A DNA stretch of 64,000 bases from Pseudomonas asgharzadehiana (GCF_019139815.1 NZ_CP077079.1:1364001-1428000); one strand, 5' to 3'; counted from the stretch's first letter, positions 52,459 through 61,134 are shown. Notes: generated by a model not told the origin, from the sequence alone. Made by a program: numbers and translations.

Positions 52459-53313
52459 TCAGGAAATACGGGTGTTGCCGTTGACAGCCGTGTCAGGTGT
52501 TTCAGCTATAGCAGGTGCGGCGTTCGGCAGGTGACGGGCGATCAGCCCGCGATAGGCCGCGGCGCCGAGGCATGCGCCCACGATAGGCGCGAAAACCGGC
52601 ACCAGGAAGTAAGGAATATCGCGGCCACCAGTAAAGGCCATTTCACCCCAACCCGCGAAAAAGGTCATCAGCTTGGGCCCGAAATCCCGTGCGGGGTTCA
52701 TCGCGAAGCCGGTCAGCGGGCCCATGGCACTGCCGATCACAGCAATCAACAGGCCAATCAGCAGTGGGGCCAGTGGGCCGCGTGGCAGGCCGTTGTTGTC
52801 ATCGGTCAGGGCCATGATGACGCCCATCAGGATGGCGGTGATGACCATTTCCACCAGGAACGCCTGGGCGGTGCTCAGCAGTGCGTGAGGGTAGGTGGAG
52901 AACACCGACGCCAACTCCAGGCTGGCTTGTGTACCGCGCACCAGGTGGTGGGTTTGTTCGTAATCGAAAAACAGGTTGCTGTAGAGGGTGTACACCAAGG
53001 CGGCCGAGCAGAAGGCGCCGGCGATCTGGGCGAGCATGTAGAAGGGCAGTTTGCGCTTGTCGAAGTCGGCGAAGATGCACAGTGCAATACTGACGGCCGG
53101 GTTGAGGTGCGCCCCGGAAATGCCGGCACTCAGGTAGATCGCCATGCTGACGCCGATGCCCCAGATGATGCTGATTTCCCACAAGCCAAAGCTGGCACCC
53201 GCGACCTTGAGCGCAGCGACACATCCGGTACCGAAGAAGATCAGCAGCGCAGTTCCGAGGAATTCGGCCATGCATTGGCTCGAAAGTGAAGGCTGTTGAA
53301 GAGCAGTTGTCAT
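52459..53313 (-). CDS. glpF: Glycerol uptake facilitator (aquaglyceroporin)
   Basis: A 284-residue MIP-family channel with six membrane helices and two half-helices carrying NPA motifs: GAHLNPAVSIAL and GFAMNPARDFGPK. The Asp after the second NPA (NPARD) marks a glycerol facilitator rather than a water-only pore. The ATG at 53313 (MTTALQQPSLSSQ) follows GAGG with good spacing. It starts the glp block. Its leader holds a strong Hfq/Crc-type motif, and upstream lie a sigma-70-like promoter and a perfect palindrome. Confidence 0.95.
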   Translation of the reverse strand: MTTALQQPSLSSQCMAEFLGTALLIFFGTGCVAALKVAGASFGLWEISIIWGIGVSMAIYLSAGISGAHLNPAVSIALCIFADFDKRKLPFYMLAQIAGAFCSAALVYTLYSNLFFDYEQTHHLVRGTQASLELASVFSTYPHALLSTAQAFLVEMVITAILMGVIMALTDDNNGLPRGPLAPLLIGLLIAVIGSAMGPLTGFAMNPARDFGPKLMTFFAGWGEMAFTGGRDIPYFLVPVFAPIVGACLGAAAYRGLIARHLPNAAPAIAETPDTAVNGNTRIS

Positions 53314-53325
53314 GGAAAACCTCAG

Positions 53326-53338
53326 TTGTTGTTCTTGT
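53326..53338 (-). promoter_or_regulatory. Hfq/Crc-type motif before glpF
   Basis: On the coding strand ACAAGAACAACAA contains two overlapping AANAANAA units, next to the GAGG ribosome-binding site. This closely resembles known Hfq/Crc targets and predicts catabolite repression of glycerol entry. Confidence 0.62.
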
Positions 53339-53455
53339 CTGGCGCACGGCCTCAACGGGCTGTTGCGCGATTTTCACCGTGACGAGGATCCCCATCCAAA
53401 CCACGGCTTACTGCTCGAATGCTGCGGCTATACGTATGCAGTATTCGGAAACGAA

Positions 53456-53484
53456 AAAATATAGACAAGAATGACGGCTGTCAA
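53456..53484 (-). promoter_or_regulatory. Sigma-70-like promoter of glpF
   Basis: On the minus strand TTGACA (53479-53484), 17 nt, then TATTTT (53456-53461). The start would be near 53449, giving a leader of about 135 nt. The 327-bp gap between glpF and ybaK otherwise holds the palindrome at 53488 and the ybaK ribosome-binding site. Confidence 0.6.
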
Positions 53485-53487
53485 AGG

Positions 53488-53515
53488 TCGAAAGTGAACT
53501 GTTGGTCACTTTCGA
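53488..53515. promoter_or_regulatory. Perfect 10-bp palindrome, putative GlpR operator of glpFK
   Basis: TCGAAAGTGA and TCACTTTCGA flank an 8-bp centre, immediately upstream of the -35 element. TTTCGA half-sites resemble GlpR targets. Its place outside the -35 is unusual for a simple repressor. Confidence 0.5.
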
Positions 53516-53640
53516 ACTATTGGTTTGATGAATGATCACGCTTTACATGAGCCGGTGTAATGAGATAAATCGCCGCACTAGAGCGTTTTACGTGGGCTTG
53601 GCCTAGAATCGGCCCTCTGTTTGTCTCGCCTGGAGCCTTC

Positions 53641-54111
53641 ATGACCCCTGCATTGGATTTGTTGAAAAAAGTTCGTGCCGAACATCGTATCCACAGTTAT
53701 GAACACGATCCCAAGGCGGCTTCGTATGGCCTGGAGGCTGCGGAAAAATTGGGCCTGGACCCGGCGCACGTGTTCAAGACGCTGCTGGCGAGCAGCGAGA
53801 AGGGCGAATTATTGGTGGCGGTAGTGCCGGTCGTCGGAAGTCTGGATTTGAAAGCGCTGGCGCATGCGGCTGGCGTGAAAAAAGTCGAAATGGCCGACCC
53901 GGCGGCGGCGCAGCGCTCTACGGGCTATCTGTTGGGCGGCATCAGCCCGTTGGGGCAGAAGAAGCGCCTGCGCACGTTTATAGATGAAACGGCGCAGCCG
54001 TTGGCGACGATTTACGTGAGTGCGGGGAGGCGGGGGTTGGAGGTGGAGCTGTCGGCGCAGGTGCTGGCTGAACATACCCAGGCTAAATTCGCAGAAATTG
54101 GCCGGGCATAA
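53641..54111 (+). CDS. ybaK: Cys-tRNA(Pro)/Cys-tRNA(Cys) deacylase YbaK
   Basis: A 156-residue YbaK/ProX-type editing protein. [20 protein letters not shown], the catalytic-site lysine region in [20 protein letters not shown], and [20 protein letters not shown] are characteristic. It removes cysteine wrongly attached to tRNA(Pro) after prolyl-tRNA synthetase errors. The ATG follows CTGGAG. A single REP unit lies just downstream. Confidence 0.93.
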   Translation: MTPALDLLKKVRAEHRIHSYEHDPKAASYGLEAAEKLGLDPAHVFKTLLASSEKGELLVAVVPVVGSLDLKALAHAAGVKKVEMADPAAAQRSTGYLLGGISPLGQKKRLRTFIDETAQPLATIYVSAGRRGLEVELSAQVLAEHTQAKFAEIGRA

Positions 54112-54130
54112 TCCAGGCTACTGGAGATCC

Positions 54131-54162
54131 AGTGTGGGAGGGGGCAAGCCCTCTCCCAGATT
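54131..54162. repeat. REP-type palindrome, single unit
   Basis: AGTGTGGGAGGGGGCAAGCC followed by CTCTCCCAGATT forms an imperfect version of the stem seen at 30673. It separates convergent ybaK and the ABC ATPase gene. Confidence 0.8.
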
Positions 54163-54184
54163 TCGCCCCGGTTTCTTCAAATAC

Positions 54185-55294
54185 TCAACTGACCGGGCTG
54201 TAGCGCCGTACGCCTGACTCGGAACGAGGTACTTGCGCAGCGACGCTGCCTGATGCCTGGAACAGCACCAAATGCTCAGCCGCCACACGGATCCCCACAT
54301 CGGCGCCGACCTGATGGTCCGCATGGCTGGGGAAAATCGATTCCAGCTGCGCGCCGGTCGGCAGTTGCAAACGGTACAACGTGGATGCGCCGAGGAAGGT
54401 TTTGCCGACGATCCGTGCTTTCAAGGCGCTGTCCGGCGCATAAACAATGTCGTCCGGGCGTAACAGCACATCCACTGCGCCACCGGTGGGCCAGGTATAG
54501 GCGCGATTGCCGCGCAGGTCGCCCAGTTCGGTACTCACGGATTCAGGCGAGCTCAACTGCCCACGAATGAAGTAGCCCTGGCCGATAAAACTGGCGACAT
54601 ACGGCGTCTGCGGTTCGTGATAGAGGTTGTAGGGCGTGTCCCATTGCTCGAGTCGACCCTCCTTGAAAACACCCACCTGATCGCTGACGGCGAACGCTTC
54701 TTCCTGGTCATGGGTAACCAGGATCGCACTGGTACCGCGCGCCTTGAGAATGTCACGTACCTCATGGCTGAGCTTGCGCCGCAGTTCGCCATCAAGGTTG
54801 GAAAAAGGTTCGTCCAACAACAGCAGTTGCGGCTCCGGCGCCAGGGCGCGGGCGAGGGCGACACGTTGTTGCTGGCCGCCCGAGAGTTCATGGGGGAAAC
54901 GCTTGCCCAGGTTCTTCAGGTTGACCAGTTCCAGCAACTCGGCGACCACGCGCTCCTTTTGCGGATGCTTGCGGATGCCGAACGCGATGTTGTCGGCCAC
55001 GCTGAGGTGAGGAAACAGCGCGTAGTCCTGGAACACCATGCCGATACGACGTTTCTCGGGAGCCAGGGTAAAACCGGCGCTGGAGATCACTTCGCCGGCC
55101 AGGCTGATTTCGCCTTCATGCACCGGCTCAAAGCCCGCGATGGCACGCAGCGTGGTGGTCTTGCCACAGCCCGAGGACCCGAGCAGGCAACCGATGTCAC
55201 CTGCGTTGAGGTGCAGGTTGAGGTTTTGCACCACCCGTTGATCTTGATAGCCGCATGCCAGATTGCGCAGGTTCAGCAGTAATGGATGGCTCAT
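54185..55294 (-). CDS. ABC transporter ATPase, FbpC/PotA-like
   Basis: A 369-residue ATPase of the iron/polyamine/sulfate (CUT-type) group. Walker A is [16 protein letters not shown], the signature [20 protein letters not shown], Walker [13 protein letters not shown], and the switch [13 protein letters not shown]. The C-terminal TOBE-like part begins near [14 protein letters not shown]. No permease or binding-protein gene is adjacent, so its partners are elsewhere. Its start overlaps the argF stop region by 4 bp, an arrangement I also recall in P. aeruginosa. Substrate not assigned; ferric iron is the commonest annotation. Confidence 0.85.
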   Translation of the reverse strand: MSHPLLLNLRNLACGYQDQRVVQNLNLHLNAGDIGCLLGSSGCGKTTTLRAIAGFEPVHEGEISLAGEVISSAGFTLAPEKRRIGMVFQDYALFPHLSVADNIAFGIRKHPQKERVVAELLELVNLKNLGKRFPHELSGGQQQRVALARALAPEPQLLLLDEPFSNLDGELRRKLSHEVRDILKARGTSAILVTHDQEEAFAVSDQVGVFKEGRLEQWDTPYNLYHEPQTPYVASFIGQGYFIRGQLSSPESVSTELGDLRGNRAYTWPTGGAVDVLLRPDDIVYAPDSALKARIVGKTFLGASTLYRLQLPTGAQLESIFPSHADHQVGADVGIRVAAEHLVLFQASGSVAAQVPRSESGVRRYSPVS

Positions 55295-56214
55295 GCGTGG
55301 TGGTACGCCGGTTCGACGAGGAATTCGAGCAGGGCCTTTTGGGCGTGCAGGCGGTTTTCGGCCTGGTCCCAGGCGACTGAACGCGGGTCGTCGAGCAGGT
55401 CGAGGCTGATTTCTTCGCCACGGTGGGCAGGCAGGCAGTGCATGAACAACACGTCCGGCGCGGCCGTGTCGAGCAGGGCGCGCGTTACCTGGTACGGCGC
55501 AAAAAGTGCCAGGCGCTTGGCGGTTTCGTCCTCCTGACCCATGGAGGTCCAGACGTCGGTGCTGACCAGATGGGCACCCACGACGGCATCTTTCGGATCG
55601 CGCAACAACTGCACGCGCCCATCGGCCTTGGCCATGAACTCGGCATTGGGCTCGTAACCCTCAGGGCAGGCGATGCGCAGGTGGAAGTCGAACTGGATCG
55701 CCGCTTCTATATAGCTGTTGCACATATTGTTGCCGTCGCCGATCCAGGCCACGGTCTTGCCCTGAATGGAGCCACGGTGTTCGAGGAAGGTTTGCATGTC
55801 GGCCAGCAGTTGGCAGGGATGCAGGTCATCGGACAGGCCGTTGATCACCGGCACGCGCGAGTTGGCGGCAAATTCGGTCAGGTTGCTGTGAGCAAAGGTA
55901 CGGATCATTACCGCATCGAGCATGCGCGACATGACGATGGCGCAGTCGCTGATCGGCTCGCCACGACCCAGCTGGGTGTCGCGCGGTGACAGGAAGATGG
56001 CCTGGCCACCGAGTTGGATCATGCCGGCTTCGAAAGACAGGCGGGTGCGGGTGGACGATTTCTCGAAAATCATCCCGAGAACGCGGTTTTTCAAGGGCTC
56101 GAACAGTACGCCGCGGTTACGCAGGTCTTTAAGCTCAATGCCTCGACGAATCACGCCGACCAGCTCTTCGGGCGTGCAATCCATCAGGGAGAGAAAGTGC
56201 CTTGCGCTCATCAT
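55291..56214 (-). CDS. argF: Anabolic ornithine carbamoyltransferase
   Basis: A 307-residue protein with the carbamoyl-phosphate site [18 protein letters not shown], the ornithine site with [28 protein letters not shown] and [11 protein letters not shown]. It makes citrulline from ornithine and carbamoyl phosphate in arginine synthesis. The start could be ATG 56214 or the adjacent ATG 56211. An ArgR-type site lies about 125 bp upstream. It overlaps the downstream ABC ATPase gene by 4 bp. Confidence 0.96.
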   Translation of the reverse strand: MMSARHFLSLMDCTPEELVGVIRRGIELKDLRNRGVLFEPLKNRVLGMIFEKSSTRTRLSFEAGMIQLGGQAIFLSPRDTQLGRGEPISDCAIVMSRMLDAVMIRTFAHSNLTEFAANSRVPVINGLSDDLHPCQLLADMQTFLEHRGSIQGKTVAWIGDGNNMCNSYIEAAIQFDFHLRIACPEGYEPNAEFMAKADGRVQLLRDPKDAVVGAHLVSTDVWTSMGQEDETAKRLALFAPYQVTRALLDTAAPDVLFMHCLPAHRGEEISLDLLDDPRSVAWDQAENRLHAQKALLEFLVEPAYHHA

Positions 56215-56644
56215 TAACTACCTTTTTGCAACAGACCGCAGATACTCAAAGCCTTGTTTATTGTGACAACGGGCGAGACCTGCGGCGAAAGCCGCACGGG
56301 GCGACGAAATAGGGGAAGGCGCGATATTGACATTAAATGTCGCGTCTTACCAATAGGGCTACGTTTTTAGAGGTGTTCAAGAAGGGCGCGAGAGCGCTTT
56401 TGAAGACGATTTCCTGACAGCAGCGAGCCATTTGTACACTGGCCTCGCAACCTTTTGCAATGCGCGGCGGCGGGCCTGGGCCAGGCTGCGTCGGTTTCGG
56501 GGGCTGTGCGCGCGGTTCTGTAACATTTGCTCACGCTTGCCCATGGCCTGGCCTGATGCCTGTGGATTCACACGGCGAACGATGCTGGTGCGTCTCAGGG
56601 GCGCGGCCCATAGTGAGGCCAAAGCCCCTATAAAGAGACTGGCC
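56215..56644. other. Non-coding divergent region between argF and oxidoreductase gene
   Basis: 430 bp without a convincing gene. It holds an ArgR-type half-site at 56338, the presumed argF promoter, and the leader of the molybdopterin oxidoreductase. The frame of the latter is open from 56432, but the extra 71 residues are Arg-rich and precede the expected iron-sulfur start, so they are taken as untranslated. Confidence 0.6.
56338..56353 (+). promoter_or_regulatory. ArgR-type half-site upstream of argF
   Basis: TGTCGC, 8 nt, then AA: the TGTCGC-N8-AA pattern described for P. aeruginosa ArgR. Only one clear half-site was found. It fits arginine repression of argF. Confidence 0.42.
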
Positions 56645-58753
56645 ATGACCAAGACTCTCCATCACCGTGCATGCCATCTGTGTGAAGCCATCTGTGGCCT
56701 GACCCTGGAAACCACCCGCGCCGAAGATGGCAGCCTGGCGATTACTTCGATCAAGGGCGACCCTCAAGACACATTCAGCCGTGGCCACATCTGCCCCAAG
56801 GCCGTGGCCTTGCAGGATATCCAGAATGACCCGGACCGGCTGCACCAGCCCATGCTGCGGGTGGGCAGTGACTGGCGGCCGATCGCCTGGGACGAGGCGT
56901 TTGCCCTCGTGGCCGAGCGCCTTGCGGGCATCCAGGCTCGGCACGGGCAGAATGCGGTGGCGGTGTACCAGGGCAACCCCAGCGTGCATAACTATGGGCT
57001 GATGACCCACAGCAATTACTTCCTCGGCCTGCTCAAGACGCGCAACCGGTTTTCCGCAACCTCCGTAGACCAATTGCCTCATCACCTCACCAGTCATCTG
57101 ATGTACGGCCATGGCCTGTTATTGCCGATCCCGGATATCGATCACACCGACTTTATGCTGATCCTGGGCGGCAACCCGTTGGCGTCCAACGGCAGCATCA
57201 TGACCGTGCCGGATGTGGAGAAACGGCTCAAGGCGATCCAGGCCAGGGGCGGCAAAGTGGTCGTGGTCGACCCACGGCGCAGCGAGACGGCGGCGATTGC
57301 CGACCAGCATCTGTTTGTGCGACCGGGTGGCGACGCGGCGCTGTTGTTCGGGCTGCTCAACACCTTGTTCAGCGAGAACCTGACGCGCGACACTCATTTG
57401 TCGGTTGAGGGGCTGGATGATGTGCGCCGTGCGATCGCCGGGTTCACGGCCCAAGCCATGAGCCACCAGTGTGCCGTGCCCGCCGAGCAGATCCGCCAGT
57501 TGGCACGGGATTTCGCCGCTGCGGACAAGGCCGTTTGCTATGGGCGCATGGGCGTCTCGACGCAGGCATTTGGCACCTTGTGTCATTGGCTGGTGCAACT
57601 GATCAACCTGGTCACCGGCAACCTGGACCGGGTCGGCGGCGCGCTGTGCACCTCTCCGGCGGTGGACCTGGTGGCTTCCACCGGCGGCGGGCATTTCAAT
57701 CGCTGGCAGAGCCGCGTGTCCGGGCGTCCGGAATATGGTGGCGAATTGCCGGTGTCGGCCCTGGCCGAAGAAATGCTCACCGAAGGCGAAGGGCAAATCC
57801 GCGCCTTGGTCACGGTGGCAGGCAATCCGGTGTTGTCGACGCCCAATGGTCGCCAATTGGAGCAGGCCCTGGATGGGTTGGAGTTCATGGTCAGCGTCGA
57901 CCTGTACATCAATGAGACGACGCGCTATGCCGACCTGATTTTGCCGTCCACATCGGCGCTGGAAAACGATCACTACGACACCACGTTCAACATGTTTGCG
58001 GTGCGCAATGTCACGCGCTTCAACAGGGCGATCCTGCCTAAACCTGATGGCGCTTTGCATGATTGGGAGATCTTTGTCGGTCTGGCCAAGGCGTTCGCGG
58101 CGCAGACCGGCGTGGCGCTCAAACCCACCATGCCTCCGGCACAGATGATCGATTTCGGACTGCGCGCCGGTGTGTACGGGGATGCGTCCAGCCATAAATT
58201 GTCGGTGGCGATGCTGGCCGACCATCCTCATGGTGTGGATTTGGGCGCGCTGCGTCCCAACCTCTGTGCGCGTTTGAAAACGGCGGACGGCAAGGTACAG
58301 GCGGCACCGTCTGTGATTCTCGCCGACCTGGCACGTTTTGCCGCGCAGCCGGTGCCGGTGGCCGACGAGTTGCTGCTGATTGGCCGTCGTCACGTGCGCA
58401 GCAATAACTCCTGGATGCATAACTACCATCGGCTGGTGAAGGGCAAGCCTCGGCATCAATTGCTGATGCACCCCGACGACCTTGCCCGCCGCCAATTGAG
58501 CGATGGCCAGCGGGTGCGCGTCAGTTCGCGCATCGGCATGGTCGAGGTAGAGGTGATGGCGAGCCTGGATATGATGCCCGGCGTGGTCAGCTTGCCCCAT
58601 GGTTGGGGGCACGGCCGCCCGGGGGTGCAGATGAGCATTGCCAGCGGGCAGCCGGGAGCAAGCGCCAATGACCTGACCGATGAACGGCAGTTGGATGAGC
58701 TTTCGGGCAACGCGGCCCTGAATGGTGTGCCAGTGCAAGTGGCGGCGGCTTGA
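56645..58753 (+). CDS. Molybdopterin oxidoreductase with [4Fe-4S] site
   Basis: A 702-residue protein of the DMSO-reductase/formate-dehydrogenase superfamily. The N-terminal cluster ligands are in HHRACHLCEAICGLTLE and GHICPKAVAL. Molybdopterin-guanine-dinucleotide binding segments include LILGGNPLASNGSIMT, VVVDPRRSETAAIADQHLFV and, at the C-terminus, HPDDLARRQLSDGQRVRVSS. There is no Tat signal, so it is cytoplasmic. Substrate unknown. The start MTKTLHHRACHLC is preceded by AAGAGA and fits the family. It is a single gene, followed 86 bp later by grxD. Confidence 0.88.
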   Translation: MTKTLHHRACHLCEAICGLTLETTRAEDGSLAITSIKGDPQDTFSRGHICPKAVALQDIQNDPDRLHQPMLRVGSDWRPIAWDEAFALVAERLAGIQARHGQNAVAVYQGNPSVHNYGLMTHSNYFLGLLKTRNRFSATSVDQLPHHLTSHLMYGHGLLLPIPDIDHTDFMLILGGNPLASNGSIMTVPDVEKRLKAIQARGGKVVVVDPRRSETAAIADQHLFVRPGGDAALLFGLLNTLFSENLTRDTHLSVEGLDDVRRAIAGFTAQAMSHQCAVPAEQIRQLARDFAAADKAVCYGRMGVSTQAFGTLCHWLVQLINLVTGNLDRVGGALCTSPAVDLVASTGGGHFNRWQSRVSGRPEYGGELPVSALAEEMLTEGEGQIRALVTVAGNPVLSTPNGRQLEQALDGLEFMVSVDLYINETTRYADLILPSTSALENDHYDTTFNMFAVRNVTRFNRAILPKPDGALHDWEIFVGLAKAFAAQTGVALKPTMPPAQMIDFGLRAGVYGDASSHKLSVAMLADHPHGVDLGALRPNLCARLKTADGKVQAAPSVILADLARFAAQPVPVADELLLIGRRHVRSNNSWMHNYHRLVKGKPRHQLLMHPDDLARRQLSDGQRVRVSSRIGMVEVEVMASLDMMPGVVSLPHGWGHGRPGVQMSIASGQPGASANDLTDERQLDELSGNAALNGVPVQVAAA

Positions 58754-58839
58754 GGTGGCTGAGCACCCTGCTGGAATTTTGCGTTACAATGCGCCACCGT
58801 GCCGACCCGTGAGTCGCAAAGTTCCTGCAGAGGTGTTCC

Positions 58840-59178
58840 ATGGATATCATCGAAACGATCAAAGAGCAGATTGCCAATAACACCATTCTGCTTTACATGA
58901 AGGGCGCTCCTAACGCTCCTCAGTGCGGTTTCTCCGCGAAGGCGTCCCAGGCTGTTATGCAGTGCGGCGAGAAGTTCGCTTACGTGGATATCCTGCAAAA
59001 CCCTGAAATCCGCGCCAACCTGCCCAAGTACGCCAACTGGCCGACTTTCCCGCAACTGTGGGTGGCGGGTGAGCTGGTCGGCGGCAGCGACATCATTACC
59101 GAAATGGCGGCTGATGGTTCGTTGCAAGCGTTGATCAAAGACGCAGCGACAAAAGCGGCAGGCAAGACTGAAGCTTGA
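58840..59178 (+). CDS. grxD: Monothiol glutaredoxin Grx4 (CGFS)
   Basis: A 112-residue protein with the CGFS active site (Cys29) in KGAPNAPQCGFSAKASQ, plus YANWPTFPQLWVAGELVGGS and the GSH/Fe-S binding region SDIITEMAADG. It forms [2Fe-2S]-bridged dimers and delivers clusters to target proteins. It lies upstream of, and convergent with, the bacterioferritin gene in the iron-handling block. A strong terminator follows. Confidence 0.96.
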   Translation: MDIIETIKEQIANNTILLYMKGAPNAPQCGFSAKASQAVMQCGEKFAYVDILQNPEIRANLPKYANWPTFPQLWVAGELVGGSDIITEMAADGSLQALIKDAATKAAGKTEA

Positions 59179-59202
59179 TGCTGTTGTAAAAGGCCACGCA
59201 AT

Positions 59203-59240
59203 AAAAAGCCCCGCTTCTCATACGAGAGCGGGGCTTTTTT
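59203..59240. terminator. Bidirectional terminator between grxD and bfr
   Basis: AAAAAGCCCCGCT and AGCGGGGCTTTTT form a 13-bp stem with A and T tracts on both sides, serving the convergent grxD and bfr genes. Confidence 0.93.
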
Positions 59241-59258
59241 GTACCTGTGGGCGAAGGG

Positions 59259-59729
59259 TTATTCACCCATCTGCGATTGCAGGTAATTTTCCAGGGTGAC
59301 CTTGTCGATCAGGCCCAGTTGGGTTTCCAGCCAGTCAATATGTTCTTCCTGGTCTTCCAGGATATCTTCCAGCAGTTCGCGGCTGCCGAAGTCGCCTTGG
59401 GCTTCGCAATGCGCGATGGCGGCCTTGAGGTCGCTGTGGCTCTTGCGTTCAAAGCCCAGGTCGCTGCCGATCATTTCCTGGGTGTGCTCGCCGATATTCA
59501 GTTTGCCCAGGTCCTGCACGTTCGGCAGGCCTTCCAGGAACAGGATGCGTTTGATCAGCGCGTCCGCGTCTTTCATGGCCTTGATCGATTCTTTGTATTC
59601 GCGCTTGCCGAGCTTTTCCAGGCCCCAATCGTCATACATGCGTGCATGCAGAAAGTACTGATTGATCGCGACCAGTTCATTGGCAAGGATTTTGTTGAGT
59701 TGCTGGATGACTGAGATGTCGCCTTTCAT
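59259..59729 (-). CDS. bfr: Bacterioferritin, haem-binding subunit with degenerate ferroxidase site
   Basis: A 156-residue bacterioferritin. The haem ligand Met52 is present (SIKAMKDADAL). By alignment with BfrB, ferroxidase ligands Glu18, Glu94 and His130 are kept, but Glu51 is Ala, His54 is Asp and Glu127 is Gln. The dinuclear iron site should therefore be poor or inactive. Haem-carrying subunits with a lost ferroxidase centre are known to assemble with a second active subunit in some bacteria; no second bfr is in this window. It stores iron and haem in a 24-subunit shell and releases iron through Bfd, encoded 201 bp upstream on the same strand. That gap holds the bfd terminator and an A+T-rich stretch. 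Confidence 0.9.
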   Translation of the reverse strand: MKGDISVIQQLNKILANELVAINQYFLHARMYDDWGLEKLGKREYKESIKAMKDADALIKRILFLEGLPNVQDLGKLNIGEHTQEMIGSDLGFERKSHSDLKAAIAHCEAQGDFGSRELLEDILEDQEEHIDWLETQLGLIDKVTLENYLQSQMGE

Positions 59730-59887
59730 GACTGGGGTCCTGCCCTGTAATAGCTGTGTATAGGGCGGAGTTTGAGCGGCGAAAACCTTAGTGTCAAACC
59801 TAAGTTATTGAATAATAAATGAAAATTAATCGGAATAAGAATGTTTGTGTTCCGCGTCTTGGCGCTAACTAATTGAATTACAGGCAT

Positions 59888-59913
59888 AAAAAAACCGGAC
59901 ACTAAGTCCGGTT
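59888..59913 (-). terminator. Terminator of bfd
   Basis: On the minus strand AACCGGAC and GTCCGGTT pair around 5 nt and run into a tract of T residues, 17 nt after the bfd stop codon. Confidence 0.9.
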
Positions 59914-59930
59914 CTTTAAAACACGCGTTA

Positions 59931-60149
59931 TCAGGCGTGTGTAAATTCAGTTGAATAGGGGAGCGCGGCCTGGGCTGTCTGCAGCTGCGTCAGGGTTTCC
60001 CGTACCACTTGCTTGGCGAGGCAAGCACATTTACCACACTGGCTGGCAACGCCGGTGGTTTCACGCACTTCCTTGTAGCTGCAGCAACCTTCGTAGATTG
60101 CTTCGCGGATTTGTCCGTCGGTGACGCCGGTACACAGGCACACATACAT
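59931..60149 (-). CDS. bfd: Bacterioferritin-associated ferredoxin
   Basis: A 72-residue [2Fe-2S] protein. The four ligands follow the Bfd spacing: Cys4 and Cys6 in MYVCLCTGVTDGQIREAI, and Cys38 and Cys41 in GVASQCGKCACLAKQ. It docks on bacterioferritin and reduces core iron for release under iron starvation. A Fur-type box overlaps its promoter, so it should be induced when iron is low. Confidence 0.95.
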   Translation of the reverse strand: MYVCLCTGVTDGQIREAIYEGCCSYKEVRETTGVASQCGKCACLAKQVVRETLTQLQTAQAALPYSTEFTHA

Positions 60150-60189
60150 AAGGGAGAACCGTCGCGGGTTTAAGGCTTAAGTGCGATGG

Positions 60190-60219
60190 ATCTTAATGTT
60201 AACGAGAATGATTGTCAAA
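60190..60219 (-). promoter_or_regulatory. bfd promoter with overlapping Fur box
   Basis: On the minus strand TTGACA (60213-60218), 17 nt and TAAGAT (60190-60195) form a good sigma-70 promoter. The 19-mer at 60201-60219, containing GAGAATGATT, matches the Fur consensus well and covers the spacer and -35. Confidence 0.65.
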
Positions 60220-60256
60220 GTAGATTCGTAGGCTATTTACCGCCATCGCCCTCGCG

Positions 60257-60284
60257 CTGACGAACGGTTTTTTCCGTGTATGAT
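60257..60284 (+). promoter_or_regulatory. Sigma-70-like promoter of peroxiredoxin gene
   Basis: CTGACG, 16 nt, TATGAT. The leader to the ATG at 60394 would be just over 100 nt. Confidence 0.42.
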
Positions 60285-60393
60285 GGTCGGTCTTCACGAA
60301 GCGTGACTGCGTCACAGGCCTGTCGCTTAAACGCGGCAGACTCATGACCGGTCCTTTTACTTCAATCGTCACCCCTGCATCAGGAGATACCCA

Positions 60394-60996
60394 ATGAGCG
60401 TACTCGTCGGCAAACAAGCCCCGGATTTCGACGTACCGGCCGTTCTCGGCAATGGCGAAATCGTCGACAGCTTTAAACTGTCCGAAGCCATCAAAGGCAA
60501 ATACGGCCTGGTGTTCTTCTACCCACTGGACTTTACCTTCGTCTGCCCTTCGGAGCTGATCGCTCTGGACCACCGCATGGACGATTTCAAAGCGCGTAAT
60601 GTTGAAGTGGTTGCCGTTTCCATCGACTCCCATTTCACTCACAACGCCTGGCGTAACACGGCCATCAACGATGGCGGCATCGGCAAAGTCAAATACACCA
60701 TGGCTGCCGATATGAAGCACGACATCGCCAAGGCCTACGACGTTGAGTCCGAAGGCGGCGTGGCATTCCGTGGCGCGTTCCTGATCGACGACAAGGGCGT
60801 TGTGCGCTCGCAGATCATCAACGACCTGCCGCTGGGCCGTAACATGGAAGAGCTGATCCGCCTGGTCGACGCCCTGCAATTCCACGAAGAGCACGGCGAA
60901 GTCTGCCCGGCCAACTGGAAGAAAGGCGACAAGGGCATGAACGCTTCGCCGGAAGGTGTTGCAGCCTACCTGACCGAGAACGCCGGCAAGCTGTAA
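60394..60996 (+). CDS. 2-Cys peroxiredoxin (AhpC/Prx1 type)
   Basis: A 200-residue typical 2-Cys peroxiredoxin. The peroxidatic Cys51 is in YPLDFTFVCPSELIAL and the resolving Cys near 172 is in EEHGEVCPANWKKGDKG. It also has VSIDSHFTHNAWRNT and FLIDDKGVVRSQIIND. It reduces hydrogen peroxide and organic peroxides with thioredoxin- or AhpF-type partners. It lies beside bfd, in the same order as in P. aeruginosa. A terminator follows. Confidence 0.95.
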   Translation: MSVLVGKQAPDFDVPAVLGNGEIVDSFKLSEAIKGKYGLVFFYPLDFTFVCPSELIALDHRMDDFKARNVEVVAVSIDSHFTHNAWRNTAINDGGIGKVKYTMAADMKHDIAKAYDVESEGGVAFRGAFLIDDKGVVRSQIINDLPLGRNMEELIRLVDALQFHEEHGEVCPANWKKGDKGMNASPEGVAAYLTENAGKL

Positions 60997-61010
60997 GCCG
61001 GATTCAAGGT

Positions 61011-61042
61011 AAAAAAAACCGGCCTGTGAAGGCCGGTTTTTT
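61011..61042 (+). terminator. Terminator of peroxiredoxin gene
   Basis: AACCGGCC and GGCCGGTT pair around TGTGAA, with an A-tract before and a T-tract after. The T-tract runs into the REP pair. Confidence 0.92.
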
Positions 61043-61134
61043 GTGGGAGGGGGGTTGCTCCCGATTGCAGTGCATCAACCCATGGATACATCACCGACAC
61101 GCCGCCATCGGGAGCAAGCTCCCTCCCACATTGG
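61042..61134. repeat. Inverted REP pair (REPIN/BIME)
   Basis: TGTGGGAGGGGGGTTGCTCC at the left and GGGAGCAAGCTCCCTCCCAC at the right, about 40 bp apart. It is joined directly to the peroxiredoxin terminator and ends just before rnt. Confidence 0.9.

Noticed and set aside
56377..56652. Possible 91-residue minus-strand gene in the argF/oxidoreductase gap
   Set aside because: Arg/Ser-rich with no recognisable motif and no good ribosome-binding site. It overlaps the start of the oxidoreductase and looks like chance.
58754..58839. Sigma-54-like sequence TGGCTGAGCACCCTGCT before grxD
   Set aside because: GG and GC are 11 nt apart instead of 10, and no activator context is present.
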